DNA of 21,724 nucleotides. It comes from a virus. Location: IMG/VR virus record IMGVR_UViG_3300036761_000373, positions 1-21,724 of that record; one strand, 5' to 3'. Positions 7,893 through 13,520 of this stretch are shown here, piece after piece. Position 1 is the first letter of the stretch; each line of letters starts with the position of its first letter. A program made the translations under genes and the position numbers. The notes under the pieces were generated by a model that was given only the letters and a program-made list of their open reading frames with translations, ran no database searches and was not told the origin of the DNA.

Positions 7893-8486
7893 CTATGTCT
7901 TACTGGTCGGAACCCACGAATGGGTATGTCCGTCCGCTTCGGCGGTCGTACCCATGACATTGATGTTGTGGTCGTGACCGTTCACCATGTCGGTCTTCCC
8001 GCGAATGACCTGACCGTTCTTGTCGGCGATGACAACGAGGCGATGCTTGTGGCTCGGGGACCTGATCCCCTCCTCTTGCGTCGTGATTGCCTCGAATCGC
8101 TTCTCGCCGAACTCCGGTCGAGACTGCCAATGCCACGCGCCCTGCTCATCGACTTGAACGGGGCCGGGGTTGGAGGTCACTGCCCCCGAAATATCCTTGA
8201 GGGTGAACTGGTCACACGCACCCATCGCTGACATGGCGAGCTTCCACGCGCCGCACCATCCCGCGAGTTCTCCACTGGCTTCCTTCGCGTCCTGCGCCTT
8301 GAAGTGCTTGCAGTTCGCGCAGGCTTTCGCCATCCCCACCGGGGAGCCGCCCGGAAGACACTTCTTGAAGTACGCATTTCCATCAACGACCGACACGAGT
8401 TCCCAACCCTCTTCACCCATCTGCTTCAGGAGATTGGGCTCGTTGGCGAGAAACTCCGCCTTCCGGACTTCGTGCGCGAACTTCAT
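7893..8486 (-). CDS. DUF4177-like protein with a Cys4 cluster and three His-x-His motifs
   Basis: A 197-residue protein with three visible parts. Residues 1-42 resemble DUF4177 (LLKQMGEEGWELVSVVDGNAYFKK at about 19-42). Residues 56-94 carry four cysteines, C56-x2-C59, C78 in a GWCGAW segment and C91 before DQF, which could bind zinc or an iron-sulfur cluster. Residues 145-191 contain three His-x-His motifs, H146/H148, H171/H173 and H187/H189, the last two as GHDH and GHTH. His-x-His motifs coordinate metal in phage tail-fibre and spike tips such as T4 gp37 and P2 gpV; whether that applies here is inference. The start at ATG 8486 has AAGGA six bases upstream. The same GH-x-H motif recurs in the protein encoded at 10899-11831. 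Exact function is unknown. Confidence 0.72.
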   Translation of the reverse strand: MKFAHEVRKAEFLANEPNLLKQMGEEGWELVSVVDGNAYFKKCLPGGSPVGMAKACANCKHFKAQDAKEASGELAGWCGAWKLAMSAMGACDQFTLKDISGAVTSNPGPVQVDEQGAWHWQSRPEFGEKRFEAITTQEEGIRSPSHKHRLVVIADKNGQVIRGKTDMVNGHDHNINVMGTTAEADGHTHSWVPTSKT

Positions 8487-8505
8487 CTAGTTCCTTCCCT
8501 TTGGC

Positions 8506-9063
8506 CTAGTAGACCTTCGGAGCCGGGGCCGGGAGCGATCCCGGCTTTCCCGCCTGACTGGTCACCTGCGTCGAGGCTTCCGGAGACGCATCCTTCGGGT
8601 GCGCCCACGCACGGAACTGGCCGGGGGCGAGACGCACCTGCCCTCCCATCCGAGCGAGAGAGGACACGACCGCCGGGCCGTGAGTGGCGAGACCCGTCTG
8701 GGCGGCGACGATCCTCGGGATCATGTCCGCGTTTCCGCGACGGGCGAACGCGCCCATCTCGTCGGCCTCTGCGGGGGGAACGCCCTGCGTTCCCGATCCG
8801 GGGATGTTCGACGCCACGGACGGTTGCTTGTCCGGATCGGTCGCCATCTTCTCGACGCCGGAACGGGCGAAGTCCGCGAGAGACTTCTTGGCAGGGGCTT
8901 CGGAGGAGGCGTCCGAAGAAGTGGGAGTCGTCGGAGACTCCGACTCATCCGCGCTCTCCCACGGCTTCCCGCCCTTGGCCTTCTCGATGCCACGAGCCAC
9001 GTTGGACTTGGAAATGTTTCCACCACCCTGCCCGCTACGGGCGTGCCCTGCGAGTCCGCTCAT
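8506..9063 (-). CDS. Low-complexity, probably disordered protein
   Basis: A 185-residue protein rich in Ser, Ala, Pro, Gly and Thr with little hydrophobic core. The opening is Gly-rich (SGLAGHARSGQGGGN), residues 40-60 are a Ser/Thr/Glu-rich acidic stretch, and the C-terminus is Pro/Ala-rich (PGSLPAPAPKVY). A short central region (about 115-150: IPRIVAAQTGLATHGPAVVSS) may fold. ATG 9063 is chosen because AGGAGG lies eight bases upstream; the open frame up to 9210 overlaps the preceding gene and lacks a site. Disordered Ala/Ser/Pro-rich proteins of this kind are often scaffold-, internal virion- or linker-type proteins in phage head regions, but I recognise no family. Confidence 0.66.
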   Translation of the reverse strand: MSGLAGHARSGQGGGNISKSNVARGIEKAKGGKPWESADESESPTTPTSSDASSEAPAKKSLADFARSGVEKMATDPDKQPSVASNIPGSGTQGVPPAEADEMGAFARRGNADMIPRIVAAQTGLATHGPAVVSSLARMGGQVRLAPGQFRAWAHPKDASPEASTQVTSQAGKPGSLPAPAPKVY

Positions 9064-9071
9064 GTTCCGAT

Positions 9072-9077
9072 CCTCCT
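9072..9077 (-). promoter_or_regulatory. Strong ribosome binding site that fixes the start at 9063
   Basis: The minus strand reads AGGAGG, eight bases before ATG 9063. No comparable site precedes the in-frame alternatives further upstream, so this decides the start of the disordered protein gene. Confidence 0.75.
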
Positions 9078-9082
9078 GAAAA

Positions 9083-10870
9083 TTATTGAGGGGCCACTTC
9101 ACCTGTCGGCTGGGCCAGAGGCTCAAGCCGAAGAACCATTGTCGTATCCTTGGTGACCACGGGGCAAGGACAAAGTTCCTCACCCTCCTTGCTGACCTCT
9201 TCGGACTCAAGCTCCATTCCCCACAGGCGATTCTCTACGACAGTCTGAACCTTGGAGAAATCGCTGGGAGCCTTTCCGGGCGGATAGGCGTTCTTCGACA
9301 CCTTGGCGGGGCCGACGAACAGTTTCTTGACCTTCATGGCCTCGGGAACGTAGGGGAGATCGAACGTGGCCCCGAATCTCCCAGCAGACATCCATTGCAG
9401 GGGGATCACCCGGTCGCCAACCTTGAGCCCGTCTTTCCCCGGCCTTGCGTATGCCGGAGGCTCCTCGGGCATGGCGTGTTCGACCATGATCTTTCCGGTG
9501 TATTCCGTCGAGGGCATCGCCCCGCGAGAGATGGCGTCTTCGATGACGCCCCTCGCCTTGTCCGTCAAGGGGAGCCTGTCGAAGCCGCTGGCCTTGAAGA
9601 TTTTCTCGACCATTTCTTTTTCGAGCATTGGCTCAAAGCAGTCGAGCGATTTCCCGACTTGCATAATGGACCTGCGCTCGCGGATGAAGGCTTCGTATTT
9701 GTTCGGATCAATCGTGTGGGAGACTTCAAGCCTCGCGGGGGTCTGTGGATCGACCTTCCCCTTTGCGGTGCTGATCGACACCATGACAGACTGACCCGTG
9801 GGATGATTGAACATGGAAACTGTTTCCTGTACGCCCTTGTGAGCGTCCATCTTCATCTCGCCCTTGGTCGTGTACCCGACATAGCGAAGACTGTTCTTCA
9901 CCTGTTGGGCAATCCGGTTCGCGCTCTCCACAGTCCCGGCGTGCGACGATTCGTGATAGAGAGGGGTGATCTCGGGGTCCTTCTTGAGCCCTTTGATGCT
10001 TGCGATCATCGACCTTGTGACAGTTCCGGGGGTTGCGCCCCGTTCGGACTTCATCTTCTTGAACCAGTCCGTCCCGGCTTGACGGAGCTTCATTTCGTCC
10101 GGAGACAGGGCACCGGGTTGCGCCCGACCGCGCTTGTCCCACGCACGATTGGCGGCTTCGGAACGGTCTGCGTCGCTGTCGATGATTTGAGGATGGACCT
10201 TCGAGACCTCGGGGGAGACTTCTTCACGTTGCGGGAGAAACAGCTTTGCGACGGGTCCACTCGGAGCGTCCTTCTCGGCCTTCTCTCGGGCGCGACGTTG
10301 CATCCCCGAGGTTACGATATTCGCCACTTCCTGTTGATGGGCGTCACGTTGACGGGACGCCCACGCCTTCTTCCCGGCTTCGGAACGGGCACGGTCGGCA
10401 TATGCCGCCGCCCTCTGATCTATGATCGAAGCTACGGGAATCTCTCCGAATTTTGCCTTGTTCTGGAACCCTTCCGCATCCGCGCCCTGCGCGGACTGAT
10501 TCACGGCGGAAGGGCTATCGGGAAAAGACTCCGGCTCCTTCGCATCCACGCTTCTCGCGGACAGTCTCATGGCGAGGGAGCTATTCGGAAAATCCGAGGA
10601 CTTCTCCACGTCCTGCGTCGTGGCCGGGACGTGCATCGGAGAACCGGGCGCGTGGAGGGAGCCCTTGACGTGGGACCGGAGGTGCATCACCGCGCCCAGC
10701 CCCTCCATCTCACCCTCGCCTTGGTAGTCCTTCTCGACCACCGCATCCTTCGCCGCCCCGAGCTTGGGGAGGAGGATTTGAGGGAGATGGAACTTGGTCA
10801 TCGTCGTCCGCATGGACTTGTTGATTCTGTCCAACTTGTCCCTTGCGGAGCCGCTCATCGGATCGCTCAT
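9083..10870 (-). CDS. Large protein of unknown function with internal sequence repeats
   Basis: A 595-residue protein without a family I recognise. The first 270 residues look largely disordered and hold two kinds of repeat. One is a roughly 22-residue tandem unit (about 91-134) sharing SxxFPxSxxAxxxSAxxxDA. The other is a RSEAxxxAWxxR motif that occurs twice, near residues 160 and 240. From about 290 to 590 the sequence looks folded, with a VSHTIDPNKYEAFIRERRS segment and a C-terminal beta-rich region ending at a CPCP motif and TTMVLRLEP. ATG 10870 is preferred because GGAGG lies four bases upstream; ATG 10891 in the same frame is possible. Its size and position between other unknown late genes suggest a virion or ejection-type protein, which is inference only. 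Confidence 0.7.
   Translation of the reverse strand: MSDPMSGSARDKLDRINKSMRTTMTKFHLPQILLPKLGAAKDAVVEKDYQGEGEMEGLGAVMHLRSHVKGSLHAPGSPMHVPATTQDVEKSSDFPNSSLAMRLSARSVDAKEPESFPDSPSAVNQSAQGADAEGFQNKAKFGEIPVASIIDQRAAAYADRARSEAGKKAWASRQRDAHQQEVANIVTSGMQRRAREKAEKDAPSGPVAKLFLPQREEVSPEVSKVHPQIIDSDADRSEAANRAWDKRGRAQPGALSPDEMKLRQAGTDWFKKMKSERGATPGTVTRSMIASIKGLKKDPEITPLYHESSHAGTVESANRIAQQVKNSLRYVGYTTKGEMKMDAHKGVQETVSMFNHPTGQSVMVSISTAKGKVDPQTPARLEVSHTIDPNKYEAFIRERRSIMQVGKSLDCFEPMLEKEMVEKIFKASGFDRLPLTDKARGVIEDAISRGAMPSTEYTGKIMVEHAMPEEPPAYARPGKDGLKVGDRVIPLQWMSAGRFGATFDLPYVPEAMKVKKLFVGPAKVSKNAYPPGKAPSDFSKVQTVVENRLWGMELESEEVSKEGEELCPCPVVTKDTTMVLRLEPLAQPTGEVAPQ
10495..10625 (-). repeat. Degenerate tandem repeat of about 22 codons
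   Basis: Two adjacent coding units of roughly 22 residues share the pattern SxxFPxSxxAxxxSAxxxDA (units starting KSSDFPNSS and PESFPDSPS). The repeat is clearer in protein than in DNA, indicating an old duplication inside the disordered N-terminus of the large unknown protein. Boundaries are approximate. Confidence 0.55.
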
Positions 10871-10898
10871 ACGGCCTCCGTTGTTTTCCATGACTCGT

Positions 10899-11831
10899 TC
10901 AGACTCCGGACTTTTCCTTGGCGACTTTTCCCTTGGCCCGCTCGATGGCCCTCGTGAGTTGGTCGCGGAACAGGTTGACTTCTTCGGGGGCCTCCTTCAA
11001 CGCCGCCACGGGCTCCATGCCGGGGTTGAACGTGACGCGATGCTGGTGGGCGTGTCCGCCGACCGGGGACTGATCCGGGGCCGTGCGTGAGTCGAGGGAA
11101 CCATCGGGGTTGAGAGCGGCCTCGACCATGTGGGCGTGCCCGTTGTTGTAGCTGGTCAACCCTTGCACCCGGAACCCGGCGGGATCGGGGGAAGGGGTCA
11201 GGTGGAACTCGTGACGATGACCATCCTGCGGATCGGTCAGGCCGTGAAGAACGTCGGGCATTCCCGGCGTTGCGGCGATCACCGCGACCGGACCCTGATC
11301 GGGGAGGGCCAGTCCTCCTGACGCCATCGAGGTCGTCGTGATGCCGGGAGAGTGCATGGACGCCTGCCCGCCCTGCGAGGGACCTTCCTTCTCGGAGACG
11401 CCGACTTCGGCGATGACTCCGGGGGCGATCCACACCGCCCGAATGGTCTCGGGAGCGAGACGCTCGATGGAAACGTGGTAGGCGTGCCCGCCCACGTTCT
11501 CCACCTGTTCAGGCTCGCCGATCTCGCGGTCCTTGGCCCACGCCTTGACCGCATCCACGCTGGCGAACTTGCGAACGGAGAAGTAGAGTCCCCCGATCAC
11601 CATCTCGGGCTCCTCGGTCTCGCGCTTGTACTCCCCGAGGTCCCCGGTGAAAAGGGAATGAGGAGTCTCTCCTGCCCGGATGGTCTTCAGGGTGGAGTTG
11701 CAGTAGCGGCAGGCGAGCTTCTGCCCGACTGTCTGAGGACGCCATTCGAGCATCGACTCGACACAGCATCCTTTCATCAGGCCCGGAACCTCGACCCCGA
11801 GGCGACCGTCCCATTGTGTCTTCGTGGTCAT
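10899..11831 (-). CDS. Cys- and His-motif protein, probable virion protein
   Basis: A 310-residue protein. The N-terminus has a possible zinc site, C22-C23 and C41-x2-C44 (LACRYCNSTL). Residues 78-145 form a domain beginning GGLYFSVRKFASVDAVKAWAK, a Phe/Ser/Val-Ala-Trp pattern also common in small phage and prophage proteins. Residues 204-264 carry three spaced His-x-His motifs, GHRHEFH (204-210), GHAHMV (231-236) and GHAHQH (259-264), each about 27 residues apart, separated by Asp/Pro/Gly-rich linkers. The final 40 residues are helical and Lys-rich. ATG 11831 is chosen because AAGGAG lies just upstream; the frame above it runs into the preceding gene. The periodic His motif suggests a repeated metal-binding or trimeric fibre-like element. 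The function is not known. Confidence 0.72.
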   Translation of the reverse strand: MTTKTQWDGRLGVEVPGLMKGCCVESMLEWRPQTVGQKLACRYCNSTLKTIRAGETPHSLFTGDLGEYKRETEEPEMVIGGLYFSVRKFASVDAVKAWAKDREIGEPEQVENVGGHAYHVSIERLAPETIRAVWIAPGVIAEVGVSEKEGPSQGGQASMHSPGITTTSMASGGLALPDQGPVAVIAATPGMPDVLHGLTDPQDGHRHEFHLTPSPDPAGFRVQGLTSYNNGHAHMVEAALNPDGSLDSRTAPDQSPVGGHAHQHRVTFNPGMEPVAALKEAPEEVNLFRDQLTRAIERAKGKVAKEKSGV

Positions 11832-11841
11832 GTCGGCTCCT

Positions 11842-12585
11842 TCATCCCTTGATTCGAGCGGTGATTTTGTCGGCTTCTTCACGAGTAAGAAGCCCGACGC
11901 CCACCGCGTTGTTCACGACGAACTTCTTGATGCGGTGAGACTGCACTGCATCAAACTCTCCGGGGTCGCCATCGGCCCCGGCGATCTGGTCGATATCCAA
12001 GAACGCCTCGGCGATGAAATCCGGCGCACCCGAGACGATCTCCTTGATGACTGCAAACGTCGGCAGATCGACTTCCTTCCGGACCTTGATCCGATCCCGC
12101 TTCTCGGTGATGAGCCGGGACACGTCGCGGAGAGCCGCCGCATTCGAGAGCCAGAACATCTTGATCTTCTTGCCCTCTTCCGTGGTCGGCTCTTTCATGG
12201 CGCGAGCCTTGGACGTGTAGGAATTGGCGATGCCTTCGGCCTTCCCGATGGCGCGGTTCATCTTGTGCCACTTGGGGGGTTCGTTCCCGGCGTGATCCGC
12301 CTTGGGGGAGTAGAAAAGGAATCCCTTTTGACGCCCGGCTCCGATGGAAGCCTTCTCGTAGGCGTTCGCCTTCCCCTCAAGAACTTCTCGGCTGAGTTGG
12401 GCGGCGACGTTGAAAGCGGCGTTGGCTTCGTCGGTGAACTTCCCGAATTCGTCGCGCCACGGATTTCCACGCTCGACGATCTCGGCAGTGTCCTCCGCTT
12501 CGGGAACATCAAAGTACGATTCCTTGATGCCGCCGAGAACAGAGGCGAACTTGAGACCGTAGCGAAGACTTTCTGTGGTCTGCAT
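11842..12585 (-). CDS. Protein of unknown function with a WRDEFGKF motif
   Basis: A 247-residue, mostly helical protein of unknown function. A short GNPWRDEFGKFTD segment (about residues 40-52) matches the 'RDE-GKF' type motif often seen at cleavage or linker regions of phage head proteins; I do not assign meaning to it. Residues 60-175 are Lys/Ala-rich helices (AFNVAAQLSREVLEG, TTEEGKKIKMFWLSNAAALRDVSRLITEK). The C-terminus holds more helices and ends GLLTREEADKITARIKG. The start is ATG 12585; TTG 12588 is the alternative. No Shine-Dalgarno site is evident, but a TTGACA element sits about 50 bases upstream in a 65-base gap, so this may be the first gene of its own transcript. Confidence 0.68.
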   Translation of the reverse strand: MQTTESLRYGLKFASVLGGIKESYFDVPEAEDTAEIVERGNPWRDEFGKFTDEANAAFNVAAQLSREVLEGKANAYEKASIGAGRQKGFLFYSPKADHAGNEPPKWHKMNRAIGKAEGIANSYTSKARAMKEPTTEEGKKIKMFWLSNAAALRDVSRLITEKRDRIKVRKEVDLPTFAVIKEIVSGAPDFIAEAFLDIDQIAGADGDPGEFDAVQSHRIKKFVVNNAVGVGLLTREEADKITARIKG

Positions 12586-12609
12586 CAATTCACACAGGGA
12601 CGAAATCCA

Positions 12610-12638
12610 ACATTATCGGGGAATCCCCCCTTTGTCAA
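12610..12638 (-). promoter_or_regulatory. Candidate sigma70-type promoter with a palindrome in the spacer
   Basis: The minus strand reads TTGACA (12638-12633), 17 bases, then TAATGT (12615-12610). A GATAAT box at 15-base spacing (12617-12612) is an alternative. Inside the spacer is a perfect 4-base inverted repeat GGGG-att-CCCC (12618-12628), which could be an operator. The site falls in the 65-base gap ahead of the gene starting at 12585. The exact -35 match is seen; promoter activity is inferred. Confidence 0.5.
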
Positions 12639-12653
12639 CTACAACCGCCGTGC

Positions 12654-12956
12654 CTAGACTACGACCGGATCGGCAATGGAGGTCAGGACTCCTGCGTTGT
12701 CGATCTCGGTCGCCTTGAACCCGCTCGACGGCCCGCCGGAATTCTTGAGACCCTGCGCCAGCGCGTTCCCGCAAAGCACCGAGTTGTCGCCGTCATCAAT
12801 GGTTGCTTGGATTCCCCGCGCCGGGGAGTTCGTCAGGAACGTGAACGGACTGGAGCCCACCGCGTCGAAGACCAGCTTCGCGGTCTTCGCCAGATAGCTC
12901 GCATCCGAATTGGGGATTCCCAGCCCCGCCACGGTGACGGTGATCTTCTTCGACAT
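12654..12956 (-). CDS. Small protein, first member of a paralogous pair
   Basis: A 100-residue protein. It starts with a beta-like KKITVTVAGLG segment, then a VFDAVGS motif (about 34-40), a region around the DDGD motif, GNALAQGLK, and a closing EIDNAGVLTSIADPVVV. The next gene upstream encodes a protein with the same order of motifs, so the two arose by duplication. ATG 12956 is preferred to the in-frame ATG 12974, because a GGAG site lies about eight bases ahead. No known family is recognised. Small paired proteins in a late operon could be decoration or cement proteins; this is a guess from position and size. Confidence 0.68.
   Translation of the reverse strand: MSKKITVTVAGLGIPNSDASYLAKTAKLVFDAVGSSPFTFLTNSPARGIQATIDDGDNSVLCGNALAQGLKNSGGPSSGFKATEIDNAGVLTSIADPVVV
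12853..12873 (-). repeat. Direct repeat copy 1, shared by the paralogous genes
   Basis: A 21-base stretch identical to 13194-13214. It encodes the VFDAVGS region in both paralogs, in the same frame. Flanking DNA has diverged, so the core is either under strong constraint or recently homogenised. Confidence 0.8.
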
Positions 12957-12991
12957 GATCCAACTCCAAAACAAGTGGTTGAAAAGTTCGA

Positions 12992-13300
12992 CTACACCGG
13001 GACCGGGGCCGTCAGGCCCGTGACAACGCCCGCGCTGTCGATCTGCTGGGCGGAATAGGTCCGGCCCGCGCCGATCACGTCCTTGACGCCCTGCGCGATG
13101 GCGTTGGCCGCATCCTGCGACACGTCGGCATCATCGACGACCGCCTTGGCCCCGCCACAGCCGGAAGCCCCGAACGTCCCGCAGGCGGCCTGAGAGCCCA
13201 CCGCGTCGAAGACCTTCTTGCTGATGCGCTCCAGCAGGAGCGAATCCGTCCCTGCGCCTTGGCCGATGAGCGGGGTGAACGCCACAACGATCTGCTTCAT
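12992..13300 (-). CDS. Small protein, second member of a paralogous pair
   Basis: A 102-residue protein paralogous to the product of 12654-12956: shared motifs are VFDAVGS, a DD-D turn, NAIAQGVK, and IDSAGVVTGLTAPVPV at the C-terminus. Between VFDAVGS and the DD turn it carries a Cys/Gly-rich insert (QAACGTFGASGCGG) absent from its partner. The start at ATG 13300 has AGGAG eight bases upstream. It lies 10 bases after the small gene that follows the terminase. Function is unknown; it is probably a virion component made late, inferred from context. Confidence 0.7.
   Translation of the reverse strand: MKQIVVAFTPLIGQGAGTDSLLLERISKKVFDAVGSQAACGTFGASGCGGAKAVVDDADVSQDAANAIAQGVKDVIGAGRTYSAQQIDSAGVVTGLTAPVPV
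13194..13214 (-). repeat. Direct repeat copy 2, shared by the paralogous genes
   Basis: Twenty-one bases identical to 12853-12873, encoding the VFDAVGS segment of the second paralog. Confidence 0.8.
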
Positions 13301-13310
13301 ACCGAATCTC

Positions 13311-13520
13311 CTAATCTATCTCATCCATCATACGATACAGCCATTGCAAAACGAAGCGGTTTGCGTCGGAAAGAAGTTTCTCTGTTATCGGAAGACCCAC
13401 GTACCTCTTCTCAAGCTCGTAGGCAAGGTCGTGATAGTAGGGATGGAACTTGTAGGGGATGTTAAAAATAGAAATGGATTTAGAGGCCGGGTCATACTGG
13501 ATGTATTGGGTCGGAGGCAT
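13311..13520 (-). CDS. Small protein of unknown function after the large terminase
   Basis: A 69-residue protein rich in Tyr and aromatic residues in its first half (TQYIQYDPASKSISIFNIPYK) with a helical second half (LLSDANRFVLQWLYRMMDEID). The start ATG 13520 overlaps the terminase stop by one base (TAATG), so it is probably translated by reinitiation after the terminase. I compared it by eye with the KTSC-type pattern and it does not fit. Function is unknown. Confidence 0.65.
   Translation of the reverse strand: MPPTQYIQYDPASKSISIFNIPYKFHPYYHDLAYELEKRYVGLPITEKLLSDANRFVLQWLYRMMDEID

Noticed and set aside
7893-8486. Calling this protein a high-potential iron-sulfur protein
   Set aside because: The Cys blocks look similar but their order differs from that of the known family, so the name would not be justified.
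12618-12628. GGGG-att-CCCC hairpin as a terminator
   Set aside because: The stem is only four pairs with a three-base loop and there is no T-tract following it on the transcribed strand. It lies inside a promoter-like spacer, so an operator is more likely.
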